Of a stretch of 58,908 bases of DNA, positions 9,971 to 18,739 are shown piece by piece (the stretch's first letter is position 1; every line of letters begins with the position of its first letter). The notes below the pieces were generated by a model. That model was not told the origin of the DNA, ran no database searches, and saw nothing but the letters and a program-made list of their open reading frames with translations. The DNA comes from Candidatus Enterococcus stercoripullorum (lineage in GTDB: Bacteria > Bacillota > Bacilli > Lactobacillales > Enterococcaceae). Position numbers and translations under genes: made by a program. The DNA is taken from NCBI GenBank assembly GCA_019120335.1, contig DWVH01000045.1:1-58908 (forward strand), read 5' to 3'.

Positions 9971-11452
9971 CTAAAGGGTTTGAATGAAACGCATGAAGGC
10001 TGCTTGACCTTGTTCATCGCGTTTAAACACACCAGCATCTGCTAAAACTTGTGAAAAAATTTGTCCGACTTCTTGGCGGATGATTTTCGTCACATTATCT
10101 TTTGTGAATGGATATTTCTTCTTCATTTCATCTGCCCAAGGACGATGATAATCAGCTATCTCATTTGCTTGATTTAACACATATTTTTCAACTTCGACTA
10201 ATTCTGTTTTTAGTCGTGGTGGTAAAACTGCCAAGCCCATCACTTCAATTAAGCCAATATTTTCTTTTTTAATATGATGAACTTCTTTGTGTGGATGGAA
10301 AATACCGTCTGGATGTTCTTCAGAGACGTTATTATCGCGCAATACTAAATCCAATTCAAACAAGCCTTCTCGTTTTCTAGCTATCGGTGTAATGGTATGG
10401 TGTGGCGTACCATCTGGCGTAACTGCTATCACTTGCACACTTTCATCACTATATTCACGCCATTTGCCTAATATTTCATTCGCAGCTTGCACGAGAGGTT
10501 CTTTTTCCAAACCTTGCAAACGAATCACTGACATTGGCCATTTCACGATACCAGCTTTGATTTGTGGAAATTTCTCTAGTTTGATTACTTTTTCAATTGG
10601 TGCTTTGGCCATTGGAAAATCATGGCGGCCTCCTTGATAATGGTCATGCGTTAAAATCGAACCACCCACAATTGGTAAATCCGCATTCGAACCGACAAAA
10701 TAATGCGGCAATACTTCAACGATACGTAATAATCTTTCAAACGTTGCCTCATTAATTTGCATTGGGCGATGTTCTTCAGAAAGGATGATGCAATGTTCAT
10801 TATAATAAGCATATGGCGAGTATTGGAAGCCCCAACTTTGACCATCTAAATTCATACGGATAATGCGGTGATTACATCTAGCAGGAAAATTACTGCGACC
10901 TTGATATCCCTCGTTTTCCATACAAAGCATACATTTTGGATAGCTTACAGACTGAACTTCTCGCGCCTTCTCAATGTCTTTAGGATCTTTTTCTGGCTTG
11001 GATAAATTAATCGTAATCTCCAAATCTCCGTATTCTGTTGGTGCGGTGTAAACAATATTTTTAGCAATATCACGCGTTTTAATATAATCGTTTTGCTTAG
11101 ATAATTGATAAAAATAATCCGTTGCCGCTTCTGGTGACTTAGAATAATGTTGTGCAAAAAAGGCGTTCACAACAGATGGCGAAGGCGTTAAAAAGTCCAT
11201 TATCTGTGCCGTTAACTGTTCTTTTTCGCTTTGGCTATTTTCAATGACCTGATTTGTTAAAGCTTGTTCTAATAGTTGATCCAATAACTCCAAAGAAGAT
11301 TGTGTAACCGGGCGCACTTGGGTATTTTCTAACGCGTCTTCACCGATTAAATGCAATAATCGGTTTTGTACATAAATTCTATCCATTTCCATCCAGCCAC
11401 CTGCTTGAATGGCAATTGTTGTAAAATCAGTAATCACTTGACTAATTGACAT
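9971..11452 (-). CDS. galT: UDP-glucose--hexose-1-phosphate uridylyltransferase (class II)
   Basis: GalT exchanges galactose-1-phosphate with UDP-glucose in the Leloir pathway. At 493 residues this is the Firmicutes class II type, not the 350-residue enterobacterial one. Recognisable parts are CMLCMENEGYQGRSNFPARCNHRIIRM (shown in pieces), GFQYSPYAYYNEHCI and SILTHDHYQGGRHDFPM with the HxH active-site region. The ribosome binding site AGAAGGTG precedes the ATG. It follows galE after a 41-base gap that contains a strong hairpin. Confidence 0.95.
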   Translation of the reverse strand: MSISQVITDFTTIAIQAGGWMEMDRIYVQNRLLHLIGEDALENTQVRPVTQSSLELLDQLLEQALTNQVIENSQSEKEQLTAQIMDFLTPSPSVVNAFFAQHYSKSPEAATDYFYQLSKQNDYIKTRDIAKNIVYTAPTEYGDLEITINLSKPEKDPKDIEKAREVQSVSYPKCMLCMENEGYQGRSNFPARCNHRIIRMNLDGQSWGFQYSPYAYYNEHCIILSEEHRPMQINEATFERLLRIVEVLPHYFVGSNADLPIVGGSILTHDHYQGGRHDFPMAKAPIEKVIKLEKFPQIKAGIVKWPMSVIRLQGLEKEPLVQAANEILGKWREYSDESVQVIAVTPDGTPHHTITPIARKREGLFELDLVLRDNNVSEEHPDGIFHPHKEVHHIKKENIGLIEVMGLAVLPPRLKTELVEVEKYVLNQANEIADYHRPWADEMKKKYPFTKDNVTKIIRQEVGQIFSQVLADAGVFKRDEQGQAAFMRFIQTL

Positions 11453-11469
11453 CTTTTCACCTTCTATTT

Positions 11470-11506
11470 AGTCAAGCGATAACCTAAAATAGATTATCGC
11501 TTGACT
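11470..11506. repeat. perfect 13-bp hairpin between galE and galT
   Basis: Arms AGTCAAGCGATAA (11470-11482) and TTATCGCTTGACT (11494-11506) pair perfectly with an 11-base loop. In the operon (minus) direction the hairpin starts inside the last galE codons and is not followed by T. In the plus direction it is followed by TTTTTTATTTTTTT, so as a terminator it would act on antisense transcripts. It may also stabilise or process the gal mRNA. Confidence 0.7.
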
Positions 11507-12504
11507 TTTTTATTTTTTTCGTCGTAACCATGTGGATGGGATACATGCCAATTCCACGCAGTCTCAATAATTTTTTCGATATCTGTGTATTGTGGTTGCC
11601 AGCCTAAAATTTCTTTGGCTTTTTGACTTGAAGCCACTAAAGTACTTGGATCCCCCGCTCTTCTTGGGGCAATCGTAGCAGGAATTTCTTTACCTGTTAC
11701 CTTGCGTGCAGCTTCTAACATTTCTTTTACTGAATAGCCTTGATTGCTACCGAGGTTAAAGAAGTTGCTCTCTTTGCCAGCATTTAGGTATTCAAGCGCT
11801 AAAATATGGGCAGCAATTAAATCTTCTACTTGTACATAATCACGAATACAAGTACCATCTGGTGTTGGATAATCATCACCAAAGATTTTTAATTCTTCAC
11901 GTTGACCTAAAGCGACTTGTAAAATGATAGGTACCAAATGTGTTTCTGGCGTATGATCTTCACCAATACTTGCATCACTTTTAGCCCCCGCGACATTAAA
12001 ATATCGCAAAGCAACATATTTCATACCATAAGCGTTATCAGCCCATTTCATCATTTTTTCCATCATTAGTTTACTTTCACCATATGGATTTTTCGGATTG
12101 GTTGGCGTTTCTTCAGTAATTGGACTTTCTTTAGGCTCACCGTATGTGGCTGCAGTTGAAGAAAAGACGATTTTCTTCACATCATGCTCTTCCATCACTT
12201 CAAGTAAGATTTGCATCCCGTAAACATTATTATTAAAGTATTTCAATGGATTTTCGACGGATTCACCAACTAAAGAACTAGCTGCAAAGTGAACAACTGC
12301 ATCGATGCTCTCTTTTTCAAACACTTGACTTAAAAATGCTTTATCACGGATATCGCCTTCATAAAAGGTAGCATCTTTGTGTACAGCTTGACGGTGACCG
12401 GTTAATAAATTATCAACAACCACCACTTGATAACCCTTATTAATTAATTGATCCACTGCATGTGAGCCGATATAGCCAGCTCCACCTAAAACTAAAATTG
12501 ACAT
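11494..12504 (-). CDS. galE: UDP-glucose 4-epimerase
   Basis: GalE interconverts UDP-glucose and UDP-galactose. The 336-residue short-chain dehydrogenase fold shows the NAD-binding GGAGYIGSH at 7-15, SSTAATYG near 115-122 and the catalytic YxxxK as Tyr141/Lys145 (YGESK). The C-terminus is lysine-rich (KNKKVKR) and its last codons form the 5' arm of the galE-galT hairpin. It lies 18 bases after galK, with AAGGGTG as ribosome binding site. Confidence 0.96.
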   Translation of the reverse strand: MSILVLGGAGYIGSHAVDQLINKGYQVVVVDNLLTGHRQAVHKDATFYEGDIRDKAFLSQVFEKESIDAVVHFAASSLVGESVENPLKYFNNNVYGMQILLEVMEEHDVKKIVFSSTAATYGEPKESPITEETPTNPKNPYGESKLMMEKMMKWADNAYGMKYVALRYFNVAGAKSDASIGEDHTPETHLVPIILQVALGQREELKIFGDDYPTPDGTCIRDYVQVEDLIAAHILALEYLNAGKESNFFNLGSNQGYSVKEMLEAARKVTGKEIPATIAPRRAGDPSTLVASSQKAKEILGWQPQYTDIEKIIETAWNWHVSHPHGYDEKNKKVKR

Positions 12505-12522
12505 GATTTTTTCACCCTTAAC

Positions 12523-13689
12523 TTATTTACTTAACTTACGTGCACCATCATCAATCTTTGCTAAATAAATATCGGTATCATAACCAATGACTTCACAATA
12601 TTTTGCTTTGACTTCTTCTGTAAAGGATTCAAACGCACTTTGTTTCACCAAGGCAATCGCACAACCACCGAAACCAGCACCTGTCATACGCGCGCCTAAA
12701 ACATTAGGATTTGCTTGAGCCGCAGCGACTAAAGTATCTAATTCAACCCCAGTTACTTCATAATCATATTGCAAAGATTCATGTGATTGATTTAATAATA
12801 ACCCAAAGTTTACTAAATCGCCAGTCTGTAAAGCTTCTTTTGCTTTCAATGTGCGTTGATTTTCAGTTACTGCATGTTTCGCACGTTTGATTAAGGTTGC
12901 ATCACCAATTAAATCTGTATTGGCATTAAAGGTTGCTTCGTCTAAGTCACCTAATGATTGAATATCTAATTTCTTTTGTAGACGAGATAAAGCTTCTTCA
13001 CATTCAGCGCGACGTTCATTGTACTTAGAGTCTGCTAATTCTCGACGTTTATTCGTATTCATAATCGCTACTACATATTCACCGAACGCTGCTGGAATCA
13101 CTTCATATTCTAAAGTATTGGTATCTAGTAATAAGGCATGATCTTTTTTGCCCATACCAATAGCGAACTGATCCATAATACCTGAATTCACACCGATAAA
13201 TTTATTTTCAACTTTTTTACCAATTTTTACTAAATCTAACATTTCAAATGGTAAGTCAAATAAATCACGTAAAATAACCCCGGTTAATAGCTCAATCGAT
13301 GCAGATGAAGAAAGACCGGCACCGTTTGGAATATTTCCGTTATAGGCTATTTCAAAACCTGAATCAATTTTACCACCAGCTTCGATTAAGAACTTCACCA
13401 CCCCTTTAGGATAATTGGCCCAATCATGCACTTTTTGATAGCTTAAATCTTCTAATTCAAATTCAATAATCCCTTTTTCTGGGAAGTTAGCAGAATATAA
13501 TCGAATTTTTTGATCTTCTCGTTTTCGCGCTTGACCGTATGTACCAATTGTAATTGAAGCTGGGAAGACATGTCCCCCATTATAATCGGTATGCTCACCA
13601 ATCAAATTAATCCGACCTGGTGCAAAGTAACTTCCAGTTGGTGCAACGCCAAATTGTTCAGTAAAGATTGCTTTTAATTCATTTTCCAT
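12523..13689 (-). CDS. galK: galactokinase
   Basis: GalK phosphorylates galactose at C1, the entry step to the Leloir pathway. The 388-residue GHMP kinase has the galactokinase signature [19 protein letters not shown] near 26-44, the ATP loop [13 protein letters not shown] and the third motif [16 protein letters not shown]. It is the first gene of the operon, with GTGAGGCG before the ATG and a regulated promoter just upstream. There is no galM or galactose transporter in the window. Confidence 0.97.
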   Translation of the reverse strand: MENELKAIFTEQFGVAPTGSYFAPGRINLIGEHTDYNGGHVFPASITIGTYGQARKREDQKIRLYSANFPEKGIIEFELEDLSYQKVHDWANYPKGVVKFLIEAGGKIDSGFEIAYNGNIPNGAGLSSSASIELLTGVILRDLFDLPFEMLDLVKIGKKVENKFIGVNSGIMDQFAIGMGKKDHALLLDTNTLEYEVIPAAFGEYVVAIMNTNKRRELADSKYNERRAECEEALSRLQKKLDIQSLGDLDEATFNANTDLIGDATLIKRAKHAVTENQRTLKAKEALQTGDLVNFGLLLNQSHESLQYDYEVTGVELDTLVAAAQANPNVLGARMTGAGFGGCAIALVKQSAFESFTEEVKAKYCEVIGYDTDIYLAKIDDGARKLSK

Positions 13690-13713
13690 TATGAACGCCT
13701 CACTTGTAAAAGT

Positions 13714-13754
13714 TTTAGTAAATTTATTATAGTTTATTTACTAAATGTTTTCAA
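13714..13754 (-). promoter_or_regulatory. galK promoter with two GalR-like operators
   Basis: On the minus strand -35 TTGAAA (13749-13754) and -10 TATAAT (13726-13731) are 17 bases apart. One TTTAGTAAA-type palindrome (13737-13745) lies in the spacer and a second (13714-13722) just past the -10, their centres 23 bases apart, about two helical turns. A LacI-family repressor bound here would block RNA polymerase. Confidence 0.75.
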
Positions 13755-13837
13755 TAGATTCAGTTGAAAAAAATTAAAAGCTTCCTTTTTTGTTAAATTC
13801 ATGAGATATAAATGGAGTTATATATTATCTTTTGTTA

Positions 13838-13843
13838 TAATAG
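13838..13843 (+). promoter_or_regulatory. extended -10 promoter of the DUF3042 gene
   Basis: TATAAT preceded by TG-T (extended -10) about 28 bases before the start codon; no good -35 hexamer is seen. Position is good to a base or two. Confidence 0.5.
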
Positions 13844-13870
13844 AGGCAAGAAATAAATGAGGTGATTGCA

Positions 13871-14038
13871 ATGAAAAAATTTTTTAGTGGATTTTTAACA
13901 GGTACTGCGGCAACTGTTTTAGCTGCGTTAGGTACGGCTAAATTGGTGAAAAAAGTTTATATTGAACCAATGGAAGAAAAAGAAAAAGAATTAGAAGAAA
14001 AACGACGTCGCGCACACCGAAAAAGCTTTGCAAGATAA
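13871..14038 (+). CDS. DUF3042 family small protein
   Basis: A 55-residue protein with ribosome binding site GAGGTGAT seven bases before ATG. It begins MKKFFSGFLTGTAATVLAAL, a single membrane-like or amphipathic segment with a GxxxGTAAT pattern, followed by a charged tail (EEKEKELEEKRRRAHRKSFAR). This matches my memory of the DUF3042 family, found next to central genes in enterococci and lactobacilli. Its function is not known. It is the only plus-strand gene between galK and yitT and has its own promoter and terminator. Confidence 0.8.
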   Translation: MKKFFSGFLTGTAATVLAALGTAKLVKKVYIEPMEEKEKELEEKRRRAHRKSFAR

Positions 14039-14063
14039 GGTTGTGAGGCAATCGATACTCTCT

Positions 14064-14105
14064 AAAAAAAGACGGTTTGTCATTTTCGACAAACCGTCTT
14101 TTTTA
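14064..14105. terminator. bidirectional terminator between DUF3042 gene and rhodanese gene
   Basis: Perfect 11-bp stem GACGGTTTGTC/GACAAACCGTC (14071-14081, 14088-14098) with a six-base loop. It is flanked by seven A on one side and six T on the other, so it works for both converging transcripts. Confidence 0.9.
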
Positions 14106-14507
14106 TTCATATTTCTTTCCTTTAGTTTTGCCTGTCCAGCCTTCAAAGCCATCTTTTAAAATAAAGATATTGTTGTAACCATTTTTGCGTAATTTTTTAG
14201 CAGCCCGGGTACTTAAAGCTGTACGGGTATCATAAAGATATACAGGTTGGTCTTTACGAATGCTTGCTAAAGATTGCATCAACATTGGATAAGGAATACT
14301 ACGCGCTCCTAAAATATGTCCACTATCAAATTCATTTTTTTCGCGAACATCAATAATTTGTGCTTTACGCATCCCTTCTTTAAATTCATCTTCTTCTAAT
14401 ATTGTTGCGAATCGACGTGCCATATATTTATAGTACGCCCAATTCAAAATCAACGCTATTAAGATAGCAAGTAATAGGATATTTACCCAAAATAAAACTG
14501 TTGTCAT
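14103..14507 (-). CDS. membrane-anchored rhodanese-like protein lacking the catalytic cysteine
   Basis: A 134-residue protein with one N-terminal membrane segment (about 5-24) and a rhodanese domain (IIDVREKNEFDSGHILGARSIPY). In active sulfurtransferases a Cys opens the catalytic loop; here the equivalent segment is VYLYDTRTALSTRA with Asp93 in that place, so sulfurtransferase activity is unlikely. Similar inactive YqhL-like proteins next to glucokinase are known in Firmicutes. It directly follows glk with a three-base gap. A structural or binding role is inference. Confidence 0.8.
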   Translation of the reverse strand: MTTVLFWVNILLLAILIALILNWAYYKYMARRFATILEEDEFKEGMRKAQIIDVREKNEFDSGHILGARSIPYPMLMQSLASIRKDQPVYLYDTRTALSTRAAKKLRKNGYNNIFILKDGFEGWTGKTKGKKYE

Positions 14508-14510
14508 TGA

Positions 14511-15491
14511 TTAGACCTCTTTCACACTTTCAATAAATTGTAAGGCTAAAGATGCAGCACCAATTACACCTGCATCATTACCTAATTGCGCTAATTTAAT
14601 TTCTGTACTTTGACGTACTTGCGGGAAAGTAAACTCACGGAAGTATTTTTCAACACGACTACGTAAAAATTCACCAGCTGCTGAAACACCGCCACCAATC
14701 ACAATGCTTGCTGGATTTAGCGTATTGCCGATATTACCTAAAGCTAAACCTAGATAGTAGCAAACTTGGTCAACTACTTTTAAAGCTAGTGGATCATTAT
14801 CATTGGCTAATTCAAAGACATCTTTACTTGTGATATCTTGGCCATCATCCAAGCGACGTTTTAATTCTGAATCACCAGCATATTCTTCAGCTAATTTACG
14901 TGCAACACGAACAACCCCTGTAGCAGATGAAACAGTTTCTAGACAACCTTTCTTACCGCAAGTACATTCAAAGCCGTGTGGATCAACTGTTACGTGGCCG
15001 ATTTCGCCAGCACAACCAGCTTTACCGTGTAATAGATTGCCATCCATGATCACACCGCCGCCAACACCTGTTCCTAGTGTTACAAACACAACATCTGGAT
15101 TATTATCACCGGCACCTTGCCAACGTTCACCTAAAGCCGCAACATTGGCATCATTATCTAAAGTAAACTTAATGCCCGTTCCTTTTTCGATTTGTTCACG
15201 AACAGGTTGCAATGTTTTCCAGTTTAAGTTGTAAGCACCAATAACCGTACCAGCTTCGCGATCAACACTTCCTGGGGTTCCCATACCGATACCAACAAAG
15301 TCACTTGGTTTTAAGGCATATAATGATAAATGATGATTAATTGATTCAATAATATCTGGTACGATATGGCTACCTTCGTCCAAAATATTCGTTGGGATAC
15401 TCCATTTTTGTTGGATTTCTCCTGTTAATGTTAAAATTGCAAATTTAACCGTGGTACCACCTAGGTCAATCCCGATTATTTTTTTAGCCAT
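14511..15491 (-). CDS. glk: ROK-family glucokinase
   Basis: Phosphorylates free glucose with ATP. The 326-residue ROK protein has the phosphate loop GIDLGGTTVKFA (7-18), LDNDANVAALGE with the catalytic Asp near 114, GTGVGGGVI, and the ROK zinc site formed by His166 and CTCGKKGC (176-183). The start overlaps the end of yqgQ by 16 bases, the same order (rhomboid, yqgQ, glk, rhodanese) as in Bacillus subtilis. Confidence 0.95.
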   Translation of the reverse strand: MAKKIIGIDLGGTTVKFAILTLTGEIQQKWSIPTNILDEGSHIVPDIIESINHHLSLYALKPSDFVGIGMGTPGSVDREAGTVIGAYNLNWKTLQPVREQIEKGTGIKFTLDNDANVAALGERWQGAGDNNPDVVFVTLGTGVGGGVIMDGNLLHGKAGCAGEIGHVTVDPHGFECTCGKKGCLETVSSATGVVRVARKLAEEYAGDSELKRRLDDGQDITSKDVFELANDNDPLALKVVDQVCYYLGLALGNIGNTLNPASIVIGGGVSAAGEFLRSRVEKYFREFTFPQVRQSTEIKLAQLGNDAGVIGAASLALQFIESVKEV

Positions 15492-15709
15492 TTAAACTCA
15501 TCTCCTCTACTTTCCTCAAGTGTGTGTTCGCGTTTTAATATCGCCCATGCAGTCAGATAGGTTTCCTTGTCAATCAGATGGCTGTCAAATAACTGTTTCA
15601 CTTCCATGCTCATTAACTCGATATCATAAATCCGCTTACCTACATAGACATAAATGCCAAACTGTTTAAGCAACTGTTGCACATCATACAATGTTTTCAC
15701 CTGACACAC
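15476..15709 (-). CDS. yqgQ: YqgQ family protein (DUF910)
   Basis: A 77-residue helical protein of the YqgQ family, recognised by TLYDVQQLLKQFGIYVYVGKRIYDIELM. Function is unknown, though it is conserved next to glucokinase and rhomboid genes and may bind nucleic acid. The start is uncertain: GTG at 15707-15709 or GTG three codons later, giving the more typical N-terminus KTLYDVQQ. Confidence 0.85.
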   Translation of the reverse strand: MCQVKTLYDVQQLLKQFGIYVYVGKRIYDIELMSMEVKQLFDSHLIDKETYLTAWAILKREHTLEESRGDEFKWLKK

Positions 15710-15719
15710 TACCTTTCCA

Positions 15720-16388
15720 TTATACTAGCAATTGATATTTTTTGAAACCATATAATAAGCAAAAAATGCATAAAAAGACAAAAATTAAGCCAAATAATAC
15801 TTGCATAGATTTTCGATAGCTGTCTTTTTGATAAGGTACCGCAATCGTTTGCCCTAAAACGAAGCCTCCAAGCACCCCGCCAATGTGTCCAAAAATATCA
15901 ATGCCATTTCCTAATAAGCCAAATGCAAGATTGATTCCAATTAAAATTAAATATTGTTGCGTTAATTCTTTAAAGCCAGGATAGTGCTTAAAGTGCAAAC
16001 CCATCGCCACAAAAGCCCCAAACATACCGAACAAAGCAGTAGAAGCCCCAGCAGATGAGACATTTACCTGATTAAAGGCAAAACTAGTCATATTGCCCAA
16101 AATACCACTCAATAGATAAATGGTTAGGAAACGCCAATGGCCATAAATAGCTTCAAGCTGTTGTCCCATATAATATAAAACAACTGAATTAAAGACGATA
16201 TGCATCAAGCCATAGTGAATAAAAATCGGGGTAACAAAACGCCAATATTCATGTAAGTATGCAATAAATGGGCCATACATGCTACCTAATTGCTTCACTG
16301 GTAAAAGGTACTCCAATAAAAACACGAACACTTGAATCGTAAATAAGGTATAAGTAATAAAAGGACCGTTTCTATATTTTTCTAACAT
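15720..16388 (-). CDS. gluP: rhomboid family intramembrane serine protease
   Basis: A 222-residue membrane protease with six to seven transmembrane segments. The catalytic serine is in SAGASTALFGMFGAF (Ser116) and the partner histidine in IFGHIGGVLGG (His168); HYGLMHIVFNS holds the conserved HxxxH loop. I prefer the ATG at 16386-16388 (MLEKYRNGP), which has GAGAGGTG ahead of it. It is much shorter than B. subtilis GluP, lacking the N-terminal domain and TPRs. Eleven bases separate it from the cyclo-ligase gene. Confidence 0.88.
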   Translation of the reverse strand: MLEKYRNGPFITYTLFTIQVFVFLLEYLLPVKQLGSMYGPFIAYLHEYWRFVTPIFIHYGLMHIVFNSVVLYYMGQQLEAIYGHWRFLTIYLLSGILGNMTSFAFNQVNVSSAGASTALFGMFGAFVAMGLHFKHYPGFKELTQQYLILIGINLAFGLLGNGIDIFGHIGGVLGGFVLGQTIAVPYQKDSYRKSMQVLFGLIFVFLCIFCLLYGFKKYQLLV

Positions 16389-16399
16389 TTCTTCACCTC

Positions 16400-16939
16400 T
16401 CAACCAATAATGAGTTCACTAACTGGTACATCATAATCATCAGCTTGCCAATTTTCATTAAGCTGCTCTTTAAATACTAAGCTCAATGTGTCATGATGGT
16501 AATTTGCTAAGTAACAATCAAAATAGCCCCCACCATAGCCAATGCGATAACCATCTTTACGAAAGACTACTCCCGGTACAATTAATAAATCAATTTGTTC
16601 AGCTGTAACTTCATGACTACTATGCGGTTCTTCTACCCCAAATTTTGTCAAATAGTAGTCTGTTTTTTCAGTTACTTGATAAAAAATCATTTGGTGGTTT
16701 GCCAAACTTTTGGGTACGACTACCTTTTTTCCTTCTAGAAAAGCTTGTTGCATGATAGGTTTGGTATCTAATTCTAAATCCGTTGAGCGAATCATGCCAA
16801 TACAAGTAGCTGCTTGCCATTTAGGATGAGCAAATAGTTTTTGATAAATAGCTGCTTGACGTTGCTTTTTTTCAGTCGTGCAATCTCTTAATTGACTTAA
16901 ACGCTGCAATATTTGTTGTCTTAAGGCTTTCTTTTCCAT
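16400..16939 (-). CDS. fau: 5-formyltetrahydrofolate cyclo-ligase
   Basis: ATP-dependent conversion of 5-formyl-THF to 5,10-methenyl-THF in one-carbon metabolism. The 179-residue length is typical. Signature parts are KALRQQILQRL at the start, LIVPGVVFRKDGYRIGYGGGYFDCYL near 134-159 and the C-terminal DVPVSELIIG. First gene of the fau-rhomboid-yqgQ-glk-rhodanese series; it starts with AAGGTTGG nine bases before ATG. Confidence 0.94.
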   Translation of the reverse strand: MEKKALRQQILQRLSQLRDCTTEKKQRQAAIYQKLFAHPKWQAATCIGMIRSTDLELDTKPIMQQAFLEGKKVVVPKSLANHQMIFYQVTEKTDYYLTKFGVEEPHSSHEVTAEQIDLLIVPGVVFRKDGYRIGYGGGYFDCYLANYHHDTLSLVFKEQLNENWQADDYDVPVSELIIG

Positions 16940-16984
16940 TTGTTCACCAACCTTTTGAGCTTATCATACATTTAAAAAAGAAAA

Positions 16985-17014
16985 AAAGCTAGAATGGTTT
17001 AACCCATCCCAGCT
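16985..17014 (-). terminator. terminator of rpmG
   Basis: Minus-strand stem AGCTGGGATGGG/ACCATTCTAGCT with wobble pairs and a TTAA loop, followed by seven T. Confidence 0.75.
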
Positions 17015-17022
17015 CACTTCAA

Positions 17023-17172
17023 TTATTTTGTTTCACGGTGTAAAGTAACTTTTCTTTCACGTGGGCAATATTTTTGCTTTTCTAAACGATCTGGATTGTT
17101 ACGTTTATTTTTGCTTGTTAAGTAGTTACGTTCTTTACATGAAGTACATTCTAAAGTAATGTTTACGCGCAT
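17023..17172 (-). CDS. rpmG: 50S ribosomal protein L33
   Basis: A 49-residue ribosomal protein missed by length-based ORF calling. It reads [19 protein letters not shown] and ends [16 protein letters not shown]. The first zinc pair CxxC (Cys9, Cys12) is kept while the second pair is reduced to one Cys, a pattern I recall from an enterococcal L33 paralogue. It has a GAGGG ribosome binding site and its own terminator, so it is a monocistronic gene. Confidence 0.93.
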   Translation of the reverse strand: MRVNITLECTSCKERNYLTSKNKRNNPDRLEKQKYCPRERKVTLHRETK

Positions 17173-17300
17173 ATTATTCCCTCCTCGTACTTGAATACTC
17201 TAAGAAATCTCTCAGACTGAATTATCATACCATGTTTAAAGAAAGATTGCTAGTCTTTTTCTAAAAAAATGTTAAGTAATTTTACTTGACGCTCGAAATT

Positions 17301-18029
17301 TTAAGATGCTTTCTTAGCCACACCGGTTAAATAATTAATTTCATAGCCTTTTTCAGCATTATAGATAAAGACATGATAACTTATTTCGTCCGTTTCAATA
17401 CTTTTAGCTTGCATCTCTACGCCTCGACAAACAAGTTCATCGCCAACAAAAATAGGCTTCACTTGATAGCGAACATGATTGCCAGTATTCTTCACATAGC
17501 TAGCTACCTGCTGTTCATAAATCGTCATATACTCTTGATTCATTAACTCTGTGCCAGTGAATAAATTCTTCCAGTTGGCATCTTCACCCGTTAATTGATG
17601 GGCGATTAAATGGGAGCGATTATAAAGGAACTCACCATTACTCATTTTCTTTTGCTTCCAACCTGTTGGATACACTTTTGAGATGTCACCACGTTTTTCA
17701 TGTGGCAGTAAATCTTTTCCTAACATCGCATTGGCCACACCGACACGATTTAACCGATCCAAATCACTAAAAGTTTGCCAACTCCCATTTTTTAAGGACA
17801 AGTCTTCTTTGCTAAAAGTCGGCTGATTGTGATTAACTTGCAGTACCATTTCCCCACTAAAGATAGGAATTTGATCCGTATTATCAATATTTTGGACTTT
17901 GGTCGTTTGCGAAACTTCCACTTGATGATTATTTGATGTGGTCTGACTTGGCTGGTCAAAAAAGACATACCATATTCCTACAATAATTATTAGAAGAATC
18001 GATGCACCTAGACTGTGTTTTTTCTTCAA
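17301..18029 (-). CDS. DNA/RNA non-specific endonuclease (EndA/NUC1 family), membrane-anchored
   Basis: About 243 residues with an N-terminal membrane anchor (ASILLIIIVGIWYVFF) and an exported nuclease domain. The DRGH-type catalytic motif appears as NRSHLIAHQLTGEDANWKNLF, containing the general-base His and the metal-binding Asn; this is the EndA/Spd-like variant. I choose a TTG start at 18027-18029 because AGAAAGG sits nine bases upstream; the ATG three codons earlier has no spacing, and the ATG at 18065 has no ribosome binding site. It may degrade extracellular DNA or process incoming DNA. Confidence 0.8.
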   Translation of the reverse strand: MKKKHSLGASILLIIIVGIWYVFFDQPSQTTSNNHQVEVSQTTKVQNIDNTDQIPIFSGEMVLQVNHNQPTFSKEDLSLKNGSWQTFSDLDRLNRVGVANAMLGKDLLPHEKRGDISKVYPTGWKQKKMSNGEFLYNRSHLIAHQLTGEDANWKNLFTGTELMNQEYMTIYEQQVASYVKNTGNHVRYQVKPIFVGDELVCRGVEMQAKSIETDEISYHVFIYNAEKGYEINYLTGVAKKAS

Positions 18030-18116
18030 ATGCTTCATCCTTTCTAAAAGAAGTAACGATTCCATTTAACCAATTTTTTATTGAATTGTCTAGTCAAAGA
18101 ATCCTTGTTCGCACAA

Positions 18117-18147
18117 AAAAGAGGAGTACGCGCCTCCTCTTTTTAAA
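18117..18147 (-). terminator. terminator after the 150-residue unknown gene
   Basis: Minus-strand stem AAAGAGGAG/CTCCTCTTT with a GC-rich seven-base loop and flanking A/T runs, close after the stop at 18153; nearly symmetric, so it could work in both directions. Confidence 0.8.
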
Positions 18148-18152
18148 TCATT

Positions 18153-18605
18153 TTAGAAATTTGCACCATACACATCATCAACATTTTTAGTTGGATCGAT
18201 GACAATGTATAGACAACCATTCTTTTCACTTACTTTGGTTGATTGATGTACGTTATCTAAGCCATCACCATCTTTGTCTTCATATGGGAAGTAAACAATA
18301 TCTGGGGTACCGGCACGATAGATAATTTCCATTCTTTCAATATCTTGATATTTTAACGCACGATCAAACATACCAAGTTCAAGACCACCTAAGTTGATAT
18401 CAGTTGTTGCCACATTATCAGCTTCAGGATAAATTTCAATCTTGAAACCAGCACATGGATGGATTTCTACAAATTCGCTACCATTGATACGACCATAGCT
18501 TGTAGTGATCTGTTTAATCCACAAATCGCCAATATGACGGCGTTCAATCGTCCATGTTTCACCATTTCTAAATAAAAATTTTAGTGCTTTCATTTCTCTT
18601 GCCAT
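18153..18605 (-). CDS. conserved protein of unknown function, 150 residues
   Basis: I do not recognise a named domain. The protein is soluble and beta-rich with an acidic C-terminal half. It has a segment DKDGDGLDN resembling a calcium-binding EF-hand-like loop near residues 111-119, then CLYIVIDPTKNVDDVYGANF. The start MAREMKAL has AAGGAG ten bases upstream. It stands alone with its own promoter and terminator. It looks like a conserved enterococcal cytosolic protein; no function can be inferred. Confidence 0.7.
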   Translation of the reverse strand: MAREMKALKFLFRNGETWTIERRHIGDLWIKQITTSYGRINGSEFVEIHPCAGFKIEIYPEADNVATTDINLGGLELGMFDRALKYQDIERMEIIYRAGTPDIVYFPYEDKDGDGLDNVHQSTKVSEKNGCLYIVIDPTKNVDDVYGANF

Positions 18606-18672
18606 AAAAAGGTCACTCCTTCAATTAAAAGACAGCACAAAAAAAGCGCTATCTGAAAGTTCTTACATTATT

Positions 18673-18703
18673 AGTTTAGCATAGGTTTTAGAAAACGTAA
18701 ACA
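18673..18703 (-). promoter_or_regulatory. promoter and cre-like site of the 150-residue unknown gene
   Basis: Minus strand: -10 TAAACT (18673-18678) in extended form (TG-C) and a weak -35 TTTACG (18696-18701), 17 bases apart. The plus strand at 18689-18703 reads TAGAAAACGTAAACA, one mismatch from the CcpA consensus WTGNAANCGNWNNCW and overlapping the -35. Repression by CcpA is plausible but unproven. Confidence 0.4.
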
Positions 18704-18739
18704 ACGTGCAATCTTCACAAAGAACTATTTTTAGAAAAT

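Noticed and set aside
10287-10637. 116-codon plus-strand frame inside galT
   Set aside because: Antisense shadow of a clear galT; composition (Cys/Trp/Ser-rich) is that of a non-coding frame.
14803-15234. 143-codon plus-strand frame inside glk
   Set aside because: Opposite-strand shadow of glucokinase with no ribosome binding site and no family resemblance.
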